This document shows, piece by piece, positions 46,449 to 54,380 of a stretch of 64,000 nucleotides of DNA (its first letter is position 1; every line of letters begins with the position of its first letter). The stretch spans positions 186,001 through 250,000 of the forward strand of contig NZ_FOIX01000002.1 of NCBI RefSeq assembly GCF_900109615.1, read 5' to 3'. A model generated the notes under the pieces. That model saw nothing but the letters and a program-made list of their open reading frames with translations, made no database searches and was not told where the DNA came from. The DNA comes from Kaistella antarctica. Its GTDB lineage: Bacteria > Bacteroidota > Bacteroidia > Flavobacteriales > Weeksellaceae. Made by a program: the position numbers and the translations under genes.

Positions 46449-46494
46449 AGTTTTTCACATTCTGGATATTGCTTAAAACTCAATTGTGACTTAC

Positions 46495-46887
46495 TTATTC
46501 TGCACTTTGTCTTGGCCAGGTAAAAGCCTTCCACACAATTATCAAAGTAAATATTGATTCTACGATTGCTAGAAATACATAGAAGCCGTACCAGCCTCTC
46601 AAGGAATCAAACGCGATAAAAATCATCATTACGGTGAATAATGAACCAAATATGATATTCAGTATTTTGTTAAAGTTAGGTTTTAAAATCAGCGATAAGA
46701 AAATCATTATCGGCGGAATCGCTAAAACCAATGAGGCTGTAAAAAGTATTAAAGGATTGTTCAAGGCATTTTCTCCACTCCTTAAACTCTCTATTTTACC
46801 TGGAGTGTACAATTCAAAATAATCTCCATATAAGTAACAAAGGGTCGTTGCAGTCCAGAGAGCGGCGAGTGTAATTTTAATATTAAT
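46495..46887 (-). CDS. DUF6326-like four-helix membrane protein, canonical start codon missing
   Basis: The readable frame encodes a small integral membrane protein with four hydrophobic helices. It closely follows the DUF6326 pattern as I recall it: ITLAALWTATTLCYLYGDYF, ELYTPGKIES, PPIMIFLSLIL, and the end VWKAFTWPRQ. Family similarity begins well upstream of the first usable start (TTG 46812). Between that TTG and the next in-frame stop (TGA ~46971) there is no ATG, GTG or TTG. ATT (46887) or ATA (46932) could serve as rare starts, or the gene may be decaying. I give the ATT end as a compromise. Function is unknown. Confidence 0.55.
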   Translation of the reverse strand: MNIKITLAALWTATTLCYLYGDYFELYTPGKIESLRSGENALNNPLILFTASLVLAIPPIMIFLSLILKPNFNKILNIIFGSLFTVMMIFIAFDSLRGWYGFYVFLAIVESIFTLIIVWKAFTWPRQSAE

Positions 46888-47112
46888 CTCAAAATCAACG
46901 AGTTCTTGCTTCTTTAAATTTGAATTTTTTATATATTCTGAAGTTTTAACTTTTAGATTAGACGATTTTCAATTACCCATTGTTACAGTTTTAGATAAAT
47001 TTATAACAATTACTAAAGAAGAAATCCAGGTCATATGCTCTTAATCCATTCAAACATCAGTCTCAAAAAATATTGGTGAAGGTGGATTTATTTGAAAAAT
47101 CTTGAGAAGCAT

Positions 47113-48063
47113 TTATTTCTTTCCTAATTTTTCCGCCAATCTTTCCGCCAAATCTTCAATGTCTTCTTTACGAGCCAATTGCTCCATACAACTTTCCGGA
47201 ATAGAATCAAACCCGTATAGTAAGCCAGCAGGTCCACCTGTAATTGCGGCAGTCGTGTCGGTGTCTTCTCCTAAGTTGACGGCTTTCAAAATCGCATCTT
47301 TATAATTTTCGGTCGTCAGTAAACACCAAATACTTGCTTCCAAAGAATGAAGAACATAGCCGCTGCTCAAAATTTTATGTTCTGCTAATTCTGAAATGTC
47401 GTCTTTTAATAGTCGGTCGAATAAGGAGATTTCGTGCGGATTGATTGAAAGTGAATTTAAAAAGCCTGGGATTTCCGTTTGTAGCTTTTGATAAATTTCA
47501 AACTTGTCTTTTCCTAACAAAATCTCTCTGGAAAATTCAAGATAGTAAAAACAGGAAATCACCGAGCGAATGTGACCATGCGTTATTGAAGAAACTTTTT
47601 TTGTGATTTCATACCGTTCTGAAATCGGTAAATCTTTAATGTAAAATAGAAGTGGTAAAATACGCATCAAGGAGCCATTTCCGTTGGATGAAGCGTCGGT
47701 ATTTCCAGCGAATTCTGGTTGTTCACCGTTGGAAATTTGGTTAATTGCTTCTCTCGTTGCAATGCCGATATCGAAAACTTCACCGCGGGCGGTCCAGAAA
47801 TTCTCATGATACCATTTTACAAAATTCCCTCCGATTCTGTTTAAGTCGAAATCATGGGTGAGCGCTTCTGCCAAACAAAAAGTCATCGAGCTGTCATCTG
47901 AAAAAGTTCCGGGAGGTAAATTATAAGTGCCGTAACCAATCATGTCGGTCACTGGTTTTTGAAGAATCGTTTCTCTGCTTCGAAATTCTACTGGAACCCC
48001 AAGTGCATCGCCGATCGCAACGCCGAAAAGGCCAGATTTGATATTGTAGTTTAAGTCTTCCAT
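47113..48063 (-). CDS. ADP-ribosylglycohydrolase family protein
   Basis: This 316-aa cytosolic hydrolase belongs to the ADP-ribosyl-glycohydrolase (DraG/ARH) superfamily. The metal-binding motifs are visible: GVAIGDALGVPVEF (~13-26), GTFSDDSSMTFCLAEAL (~55) and GEDTDTTAAITGGPAGLLYG (~266). It could remove ADP-ribose from a protein, RNA or small molecule; the target is unknown. ATG 48063 fits the family N-terminus, and a TATATTTG -7 box lies upstream at 48081-48088. The longer frame from 48105 would start upstream of that box. Confidence 0.92.
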   Translation of the reverse strand: MEDLNYNIKSGLFGVAIGDALGVPVEFRSRETILQKPVTDMIGYGTYNLPPGTFSDDSSMTFCLAEALTHDFDLNRIGGNFVKWYHENFWTARGEVFDIGIATREAINQISNGEQPEFAGNTDASSNGNGSLMRILPLLFYIKDLPISERYEITKKVSSITHGHIRSVISCFYYLEFSREILLGKDKFEIYQKLQTEIPGFLNSLSINPHEISLFDRLLKDDISELAEHKILSSGYVLHSLEASIWCLLTTENYKDAILKAVNLGEDTDTTAAITGGPAGLLYGFDSIPESCMEQLARKEDIEDLAERLAEKLGKK

Positions 48064-48080
48064 ATTATTGATACTGTACT

Positions 48081-48088
48081 CAAATATA
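48081..48088 (-). promoter_or_regulatory. -7 box of the ADP-ribosylglycohydrolase gene
   Basis: The minus strand reads TATATTTG, an exact TAnnTTTG, 17 nt upstream of ATG 48063. A TTG lies only 14 nt further upstream, which is short for this promoter class. Confidence 0.45.
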
Positions 48089-48147
48089 AAAAACTTTAAT
48101 CTCAATTGGTAATTTAGGAGATAATTTAAAAGTGTTTGATGTAGAAA

Positions 48148-48417
48148 TTATTTCTTTCTAGAAATAAGTTTATAGATCCAAGTTCCGAGAAAGTAGAATG
48201 CTGATAAATAGGCGATGAGCACCAAACCTCCCACAATCCATCCGATCGTACCCATCATGAATACAAAGGTGAAAAAGAAACCGCTTAGACTGTCAATGGG
48301 ATTGAAAGAGATGGCGACATTGTCTGGTTTAGATAGTAAATCAATTGCTAAAATTGACCCTGCGAATCCTATTATTACGGAAAGTAGACCGGAAAGTATT
48401 TTGTTTTGATTTTTCAT
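48148..48417 (-). CDS. Small membrane protein of unknown function
   Basis: From ATG 48417 the product is 89 aa with two or three hydrophobic helices (ILSGLLSVIIGFAGSILAIDLL; GFFFTFVFMMGTIGWIVGGLVLIAYLSAFYFLG) and a basic tail (KLISRKK). An in-frame ATG at 48459 would add a hydrophilic stretch and is less likely. No family is recognised. It lies in a minus-strand run of unknown envelope genes. Confidence 0.65.
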   Translation of the reverse strand: MKNQNKILSGLLSVIIGFAGSILAIDLLSKPDNVAISFNPIDSLSGFFFTFVFMMGTIGWIVGGLVLIAYLSAFYFLGTWIYKLISRKK

Positions 48418-48512
48418 ATCATAATCGGTTGATTCTTTTGAATTTACATCTCCGTCCAATTTTGCGCTAAAATCGTTTAATTTTTTGAGCTTATTAAAAT
48501 AAGACTGGAATT

Positions 48513-49208
48513 CTACTTTTTTAATCTGAACGTTTTGTAATCATATTCATAGCGAAGATTATTGTTCCTAACCAGCTCATCCTTATCGCCAGGTTTGAGT
48601 AAAATAGAATCTGACTCAAATGAAAAGGTAATAATCTTTTTATTCTCCTTGATGCGCAAAATATCAAGTAAGGGAATTTCCATGCTTTTGCTTTCGATAT
48701 CGATGTTACCTAGATATTTTAAACGGTCGTTTTGTAGCAAATAAGCTTCCGCCCCAAAGTAGTATTCATACGCTAACTGACATACAATAAGGATGTTTTC
48801 GTTTGCATCATTTTTGTAAAAATAAGGTTGGTTGAGATAAACTTCACCAACTCCTTTTGATTTAGAAATGATTTCATTTTTATTATTCAAAATTAATAAT
48901 CTCCGGCCCTGATCTCTTTCTGTATCAGGAGCAACCATTATTCCATCAACCGGTTTGTAATATCCTTCTGCAATCTTGACATTTTTCAATTGATATGAAG
49001 CCAGAATTTCAAAACCGGGAATGTTGAGATTAGTTAAAGTATCCGCTTTGAATTGGTGATATTTTACGTTGTTCTCAGTGACCAGATCATTGCGGTTGAC
49101 GGTACTTACTGACGTTGAAGATAAATTCTCCTTTTCATTCTCAGAAATAGGTGGTTTTTCTTGACAAGCAAAAGTTGAAAGTAAACAAAAAGTTAAAAGT
49201 TTATTCAT
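48513..49208 (-). CDS. Lipoprotein of unknown function
   Basis: The ATG at 49208 yields a 231-aa protein with a clear lipoprotein signal (MNKLLTFCLLSTFACQEKPP, Cys ~15). The longer frame to 49280 would bury this signal and is rejected. The mature part is polar with beta-strand character (ILASYQLKNVKIAEGYYKPV; RRLLILNNKNEIISKSKG; LKYLGNIDIESKSMEIPLLD). No domain is recognised. Confidence 0.75.
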   Translation of the reverse strand: MNKLLTFCLLSTFACQEKPPISENEKENLSSTSVSTVNRNDLVTENNVKYHQFKADTLTNLNIPGFEILASYQLKNVKIAEGYYKPVDGIMVAPDTERDQGRRLLILNNKNEIISKSKGVGEVYLNQPYFYKNDANENILIVCQLAYEYYFGAEAYLLQNDRLKYLGNIDIESKSMEIPLLDILRIKENKKIITFSFESDSILLKPGDKDELVRNNNLRYEYDYKTFRLKK

Positions 49209-49298
49209 GGAGAAATTATTTAAAATTTGCAGAACCAATTTATTATTTTTAAGGCTTATTTTATTGATAGAAGTTATCATTTTTAAAGTAGACCATTT

Positions 49299-49784
49299 TT
49301 AGGTTTGCTTCTTTTTAAAAATCCAGAAATTGATTAAAGTTCCTATAAGTAATCCTGCAAACAGGAAGATTTCAAAATGGGTATCATCAAAGCTCATCCA
49401 TGCGATATGATCTAAACTGGTATATTCTGCCAGTCGTAATTTTTCCTGCAGGGAAGCAAGTGCAAACCGCAAATATAAAATTCGAAGAAGCCAAGATATA
49501 ATGCCGAAACCTATTATGATGCTGCTTATAAAGAGGCTTTCCTTGGGTGAACTAATTCTGGCGAACTTATTTACCCGAAGAAGCAACAGCGGAATTACTC
49601 CGATTGCAACAACGAACAAAATTGTTTCAACCAATCTAACTTTTGGATTTTCAAAATAACTTAAAGAAAGACTCGCATCTGACACTAGGGAAACCGACAG
49701 ATCAAAAAATTGCTTTGTGAATACAAATGCCAAAAAAGCAAGCGTGAGCGCTGCAAAGAAATATTTAAAATATGCATTTCTCAT
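49299..49784 (-). CDS. Four-helix membrane protein of unknown function
   Basis: This 161-aa integral membrane protein has helices near residues 7-25, 52-70, 82-104 and 138-156 (FFAALTLAFLAFVFT; TILFVVAIGVIPLLLL; LFISSIIIGFGIISWLLRILYL; FLFAGLLIGTLINFWIF) and a short basic C-terminus. I do not recognise it. It ends 90 nt before the start of the downstream lipoprotein gene. Confidence 0.7.
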   Translation of the reverse strand: MRNAYFKYFFAALTLAFLAFVFTKQFFDLSVSLVSDASLSLSYFENPKVRLVETILFVVAIGVIPLLLLRVNKFARISSPKESLFISSIIIGFGIISWLLRILYLRFALASLQEKLRLAEYTSLDHIAWMSFDDTHFEIFLFAGLLIGTLINFWIFKKKQT

Positions 49785-49817
49785 TCTACTACTTATGAAC
49801 TGCGTTTACTTTTTAAA

Positions 49818-50270
49818 TCAACTGCCGCAATTCAGATGAAATCGTGGAATATTTGTGGCGCTTTCATCTTTATCCAATCCCTCAAAAAAAACGTGATCGC
49901 CCAATTCTTTGGTGGTCATTTGCTGATGCAGCTTATATAATAATTCTAAAGCGGTAAAGTTTTTGCCGTTATCCGCTCTGAATCGAGCCTCAACCTCAGC
50001 TTGAAATAATCCGTCTTCACTGTTTTCTTCATCCTCAAAAAAATCATCAGTTTCTAAAAGGGTTTCGTTTTCTGCCAAACTATCTCTATCAATCCAAACC
50101 GTGTAGGAAATATCAACGAGTCCACGCGTGATAACAATTTCTTCAGGTTTCCAGGAGGCTTTTTCTTTGAGAATTAGGTTTTGATATTGATGTACTTTGG
50201 CATTAAAATCATCGATTGATTTGTATTCAATATCGTTAAAAGTCCAAACGACTTGGTTTAATAATCCCAT
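49818..50270 (-). CDS. Acidic cytosolic protein of unknown function
   Basis: This 150-aa protein has no signal or membrane helix. It has a strongly acidic middle (ETDDFFEDEENSEDG, ~74-88) between two mixed segments (WTFNDIEYKSIDDFNAKVHQ; FTALELLYKLHQQMTTKELG). The FNDIEYKSIDDF opening resembles small immunity-type or stress proteins, but no family can be named. It is surrounded by envelope proteins of unknown role. Confidence 0.65.
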   Translation of the reverse strand: MGLLNQVVWTFNDIEYKSIDDFNAKVHQYQNLILKEKASWKPEEIVITRGLVDISYTVWIDRDSLAENETLLETDDFFEDEENSEDGLFQAEVEARFRADNGKNFTALELLYKLHQQMTTKELGDHVFFEGLDKDESATNIPRFHLNCGS

Positions 50271-50309
50271 TTTTTATGTTTTAAATTTGTAATTGGAAGC
50301 AAGAGCTTT

Positions 50310-50918
50310 TTAATAATTTTGCAAGTCGAAGTGCTTTAAAACCTGAATTTTTGGCAAAGGTTTTAGCGGCATTTTCTTTTCTCTTTTATTTAAGATTTTC
50401 TCTGACCCCAGATTTTTGTCAACATCGATTTTATTACCAGTGCGTAAATTATACTCAGTCTCGGTCGTTGTGTTTTTACCGTCCCAGGTGCTTTTTGAAA
50501 TATGGATTAATTCAAAATTTCCCTTTTGATATTTAAAGGAATAACTGGCCATTCCGCCTTTTATTTCTGAGATCATATTTATAATACCTTCTTCAATTTC
50601 GAAGGTGGGAATTTGATACTCTGAAGTTTGGTTTTTCCCTCCATTTGGGTACATTGCTTCAATGATTTGGGTGGTAGATACCACTCGTTTTAATTTTCCG
50701 TCGGGTTGAGAAAGAAAAATTTGCAATTGGATGGATCTTCGTTGATCAATGGTATCTATGCTTACAATGATTTTGTCGTCAATTCTGTCATTGTTCAAAT
50801 CTCCCTTTTTCTCTTGGAGTTGTAAAGTAAAAGAATCTTTAACGGTGGAACTTTGGGCATTTATTTGCGTCGTAAAAATCAGCAGGAATAGCAAAATAAA
50901 AAATGGTGACGTTTTCAT
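50310..50918 (-). CDS. Secreted protein with one EF-hand-like LNNDRIDD motif
   Basis: The 202-aa protein has a signal peptide (MKTSPFFILLFLLIFTTQINAQ). A calcium-loop-like KGDLNNDRIDDKIIVSID segment (~34-51) follows, as seen in FG-GAP/VCBS-type or dockerin-like proteins. The rest is beta-rich (QLQIFLSQPDGKLKRVV; GGMASYSFKYQKGNFELIHIS). It is probably periplasmic or surface exposed. The role is unknown. Confidence 0.7.
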   Translation of the reverse strand: MKTSPFFILLFLLIFTTQINAQSSTVKDSFTLQLQEKKGDLNNDRIDDKIIVSIDTIDQRRSIQLQIFLSQPDGKLKRVVSTTQIIEAMYPNGGKNQTSEYQIPTFEIEEGIINMISEIKGGMASYSFKYQKGNFELIHISKSTWDGKNTTTETEYNLRTGNKIDVDKNLGSEKILNKREKKMPLKPLPKIQVLKHFDLQNY

Positions 50919-51014
50919 ACTTATTTTTATTTATTATAAATTTTATTCATTTTTCGGAAGGTTAATTACCTTAAAATTTTAGTCTTCTCATTTAGTGTTC
51001 ATTTCTCGAGCATT

Positions 51015-51797
51015 TTAAAACTTCACTTTTTCAAAATATTTTCCTTTAAATTGATAGTGGATTTTTTCGCCAGTTACTTTTGAGTTCTCAAGAATTAGTG
51101 GAATACTAATTACTTTATTTTTTTCATCATATTCAATTTTGTAATTGCCTACTTCTCTGTCTCTGTTGGTTCTTGAGGTTAAATCAACCTCATAGCCGAT
51201 TTGATTTCTAATGCCTGTTTTCGTTTTAATTAATTTGGCATTTTCGTTCAGTTTAGCATCTTCAATTGAAAATATTTTAATGGTATGGTAAGATAGTCCT
51301 GAACTTAAAATCGAGGTGCCCAATGTGATGTAGAATTTTTTGTTGCCAGAATTAATATCATTAATTTGATAATAAAAACATCCTGCATCCTTTTCATCAT
51401 ACTTTGGACTGTTTTTAGAAAATACTTTCTGATTTACCTTATATTGATAAATATTTTTGAAAAAACGCATGGTGCCACCAGTTCCATCATCCCAGGAGTA
51501 GATTCGGAAAAGCCCATCTTCAGAGGTAGCGATGTGTAATCCATTGTTCTTTAATAATTCAAAATTATAGTTGATGGTTTCCGGTAAAGTTGAGGTGTAT
51601 TTTAGAAGCAATTTCTCAAACTTCATATTTGACGTGTAGAGTGAATCAAAAGAATGTTTGTCGGTTCGATCATTGGAGCTCCAATAATCAATTTTCTGAA
51701 AACTTTCGTTTAATATATTTTCAACGGTTTTTAAGCTTTGCGCAAACGCGAATGTGGAAAATAACGTCAAAATTAGAATCGTGAATTTTACTTTCAT
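51015..51797 (-). CDS. Secreted protein of unknown function
   Basis: A 260-aa exported protein (signal MKVKFTILILTLFSTFAFAQ) has a helical N-terminal part (~22-85) and a beta-rich remainder (LHIATSEDGLFRIYSWDDGTGG; FYITLGTSILSSGLSYHTIKIFS; EKIHYQFKGKYFEKVKF). I remember similar proteins from flavobacterial genomes but cannot name a family or role. Confidence 0.7.
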   Translation of the reverse strand: MKVKFTILILTLFSTFAFAQSLKTVENILNESFQKIDYWSSNDRTDKHSFDSLYTSNMKFEKLLLKYTSTLPETINYNFELLKNNGLHIATSEDGLFRIYSWDDGTGGTMRFFKNIYQYKVNQKVFSKNSPKYDEKDAGCFYYQINDINSGNKKFYITLGTSILSSGLSYHTIKIFSIEDAKLNENAKLIKTKTGIRNQIGYEVDLTSRTNRDREVGNYKIEYDEKNKVISIPLILENSKVTGEKIHYQFKGKYFEKVKF

Positions 51798-51955
51798 TAT
51801 TTGTTTTATTATTTAATTAGATGATTCATCTATTTTAACTAAACCAGTTTTTAAATTGATGGACATTTACATTATTATTTTTTTGAAATATTTATCTTTG
51901 TCAAGTTGCGCAGGATGATCCCTTTTTTCTGTTGTATTTTTTAATGTTATTTTGA

Positions 51956-52414
51956 TTATTCGTGATTGACATATTTTGATTGGAGCTGCAATATCTTATT
52001 CCAGGTTTTATTATCATAAGCGTTCCTCTTAGAAATGTCTTTTCCGTCCAAATTTAAGATGATGGTCTGATCGACACCATCTACAGGCTGTTTTGACTCT
52101 TTTTCTATCGCTTTTTTAAAATTCTCGATATCAATATAGTTAAATATTTTTTCTGATTCTGCATTTGGAATTGCTTTCTTTGACTCGATTTTTTTATTTT
52201 CTGAGGCCATCATATCTGATTGAAAAATCACGGAATCTTTCGAAATTATAAAATGAGAAACGTAACCTAATTGTCCGCCGGCACTGTTAATTTCGATTGA
52301 TTTTATATTTTCTTTTTGCACGCTTTCAGGATTTTCTTTAGGAGAAGTTGCAGTTGAATTCTTTTCGCCGCAGCTGTTGAGTAAAAGAAAGGAGACGAGT
52401 AGTAATTTGTTCAT
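51956..52414 (-). CDS. Small lipoprotein of unknown function
   Basis: This 152-aa lipoprotein (LLVSFLLLNSCGEKN, Cys ~15) has a polar Ser/Thr/Lys-rich linker. Its mature domain begins KSIEINSAGGQLGYVSHFIISKD and includes a DGVDQTIILNLDGKDISKRN segment. No family is recognised. It is the first gene of the minus-strand run of unknown envelope genes. Confidence 0.7.
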   Translation of the reverse strand: MNKLLLVSFLLLNSCGEKNSTATSPKENPESVQKENIKSIEINSAGGQLGYVSHFIISKDSVIFQSDMMASENKKIESKKAIPNAESEKIFNYIDIENFKKAIEKESKQPVDGVDQTIILNLDGKDISKRNAYDNKTWNKILQLQSKYVNHE

Positions 52415-52548
52415 TGTTTTGAGTTTGATTGTTGACTTTATAAATATAGGAGTTTTTGGACTTCTAAAATATTCTCTGGTAAAGTTAAATTAGATTGACT
52501 TATTGAACATATTTCAAAATCCTGTGAATAAAATTCTGCTCTTTATTC

Positions 52549-52613
52549 TAGCCCCGAGCGAAGTGGAAATCCTTTTTTTTCCTAAAAAAAAGATTGCAAC
52601 GAAGAGCGGGACC
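52549..52613 (+). repeat. Second, divergent copy of the TAGCCCCG intergenic element
   Basis: It starts CTAGCCCCGAGCGAAGTGGA, continues AATCCTTTTTTTT, then AAAAAAAAGATTGCAACGAA and GAGCGGGACCG. The TAGCCCCG, ATCCTTTT, AAGAT and AGCGGGA blocks keep the order of the element at 12758-12860 (minus strand there). The T8/A8 blocks form a hairpin. The rest of the 408-bp gap before ssb holds AT-rich sequence with a short tandem ATACAAACG (52690-52708). Confidence 0.55.
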
Positions 52614-52822
52614 GAAATTTTAAAAAAATATAAACTTGTTGCTCCCAAAAAATAAAATTTCAAATAATTGATTTCCAATTAAATAAACGATACAAACGGA
52701 TACAAACGATATTAAGCGGTTCCTTACCGACTAATTTTTGAAAGCTGGTGAAACTTTGCAACAGAGATTCGAGACAGATCAGTGAGACTCGTTTCTAATG
52801 TCTAATTATAAAATTTAATACC

Positions 52823-53152
52823 ATGTCACTAAGAAACAAAATTACCTTAATCGGTAGAACAGGAAAAGACGTTGAAATCGTACAATTCGAGAACGGGAAA
52901 TTAGCTAAAGTAAGTTTAGCAACCAGCGATTACTACACCAACGCTTTGGGCGAAAAAGTAGAAGAAACGCAATGGCACAATTTGGTTTGCAACGGAAAAT
53001 TAGCAGACTTGATGGAAAAGTATGTGGAAAAAGGCAAAGAAATCGCCGTGGAAGGAAAAGTCGTATACCGAAATTACGACGATAAAGAAGGTCAGAAACG
53101 ATATATAACTGAAGTTCGGGTCGATCAACTGGTGTTATTGGGAAGTAAATAG
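52823..53152 (+). CDS. ssb: Short single-stranded DNA-binding protein
   Basis: The 109-aa protein is a single OB-fold SSB (KITLIGRTGKDVEIVQFENGK, WHNLVCNGKLADLMEKYVEKG, KRYITEVRVDQLVLLG). It stops right after the OB fold and lacks the Gly/Pro linker and acidic DDxIPF tail that normally recruits partner proteins. Such short SSBs occur as accessory copies in Bacteroidetes beside a full-length one. It is followed after 82 nt by an HRDC-domain gene, probably in the same transcript. Confidence 0.92.
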   Translation: MSLRNKITLIGRTGKDVEIVQFENGKLAKVSLATSDYYTNALGEKVEETQWHNLVCNGKLADLMEKYVEKGKEIAVEGKVVYRNYDDKEGQKRYITEVRVDQLVLLGSK

Positions 53153-53234
53153 AGGGCGAGAAGAGCATGCTGGATTTTATCCCATGGAATTCAGCTTGCT
53201 CAAGTCCTCCCATTAATATTAAAAACACACTATC

Positions 53235-53681
53235 ATGAAAGTCAAGATTTTTAAAATAAGATTGTCAGACGAATTTATTTACGCTGACCAAAAAGTGCTC
53301 GATCGTTTTCTGCAGGAAAATAATGTGCTGAAATACGAGACCGCCTTTGTGAAAGAGGATGAAAGTTATTGGTCGGTTGTTTTGTATTTTGAAGAGTCGA
53401 AAGTACAAGTCAGCGAACCAAAAACAGAACGATATAGCGCAACGCAAGAAGATCTCAGTCAGGATGAAATGAAGATTATGAATTCGCTGAAATTATGGCG
53501 CTCCGAAAAAGCCAGGGAGAAAAGTTTGCCTGTTTATCTGATTGCCACCAACAAAGAATTATTTTCTATTGCCAAATATAAACCGGCGAAAAAAGAAGAA
53601 TTGCTTGATATCAAAGGTTTCGGCAAATATAAAATTGAAAATTACGGTGAAGAAATCATTGAGATTTTAGAAACAGTTTAA
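53235..53681 (+). CDS. HRDC-domain protein
   Basis: This 148-aa protein has an N-terminal ~75-residue domain of unknown type (KIFKIRLSDEFIYADQKVLDRF) and a C-terminal HRDC domain (~78-148). The HRDC part reads MNSLKLWRSEKAREKSLPVYLIATNKELFSIAKYKPAKKEELLDIKG in outline, closing in GFGKYKIENYGEEIIEIL. HRDC domains bind DNA in RecQ helicases and RNase D. Its pairing with a tail-less SSB suggests a nucleic-acid role, perhaps in single-strand handling, but no enzyme domain is present. Confidence 0.85.
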   Translation: MKVKIFKIRLSDEFIYADQKVLDRFLQENNVLKYETAFVKEDESYWSVVLYFEESKVQVSEPKTERYSATQEDLSQDEMKIMNSLKLWRSEKAREKSLPVYLIATNKELFSIAKYKPAKKEELLDIKGFGKYKIENYGEEIIEILETV

Positions 53682-53707
53682 AAACACAAACTCTATATAT
53701 TTTTATT

Positions 53708-53739
53708 AAAGCCGGAGAATTATTCTTCGGCTTTTTTTT
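53708..53739 (+). terminator. Rho-independent terminator after ssb-HRDC pair
   Basis: AAAGCCGGAGAA pairs with TTCTTCGGCTTT through a 3-nt loop with G-U pairs, and is followed by TTTTT. It is 27 nt after the HRDC gene. Confidence 0.85.
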
Positions 53740-53805
53740 GCTTTGAAAATTGTTAGTAAATACTTTTTACGGTAGTATTTCACCAAGTTTTTTTAAATTT
53801 ATAAA

Positions 53806-54288
53806 ATGGAAACTATTATTAGAAAAATTCAGAAGTCAGATAATACATTATTAGCAGAAATAATACGCAGTTGCTTTGATGATTTTAAGGTTCCGACTGC
53901 AGGAACTGTATATGAAGATCCAACGACAGATCATTTATCTGAATTGTTTAAAGAAGAATATTCAGCCTTGTTCGTAGCTGAAGTTGATGGCGAATTATGC
54001 GGTTGTTGTGGGATTTTTCCAACCGAAGGTTTACCTGAAAAATGTGGCGAACTCGTTAAGTTTTATATCTCAAAGGATTTTCGAGGTAAAGGACTGGGAA
54101 AGAAGTTAATGGAAGAAAGCATTGAGTTTGCAAAAAAGTCGGGATATCAATCGATTTACATAGAAAGTTTACCTGAATTTTCAACAGCAGTTTCTATCTA
54201 CGAAAAACAAGGTTTTAAATATCTGGAGAAACCATTGGGCAATTCTGGACATAGTGGTTGCAACCTTTGGATGATCAAGCATCTTTAA
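53806..54288 (+). CDS. GNAT-family N-acetyltransferase
   Basis: This 160-aa GNAT fold has the acetyl-CoA-binding motif A, seen as LVKFYISKDFRGKGLGKKLMEESIEFAKK (RGKGLG, ~98-103) and the motif B region IYIESLPEFSTAVSIYEKQGFK. The substrate cannot be inferred from sequence. It lies alone between the ssb unit and hisS. Confidence 0.9.
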   Translation: METIIRKIQKSDNTLLAEIIRSCFDDFKVPTAGTVYEDPTTDHLSELFKEEYSALFVAEVDGELCGCCGIFPTEGLPEKCGELVKFYISKDFRGKGLGKKLMEESIEFAKKSGYQSIYIESLPEFSTAVSIYEKQGFKYLEKPLGNSGHSGCNLWMIKHL

Positions 54289-54309
54289 AGATTTAGATGA
54301 ATAATTTTG

Positions 54310-54317
54310 TATTTTTG
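54310..54317 (+). promoter_or_regulatory. -7 box upstream of hisS
   Basis: TATTTTTG matches TAnnTTTG exactly and lies 63 nt before the hisS start. No TTG was found at the expected spacing. Confidence 0.45.
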
Positions 54318-54380
54318 CAGCCTGACGCAAGTATATTGCCTGCCTAATTACTCATTATTTATTTTTGATTACCCATAACT

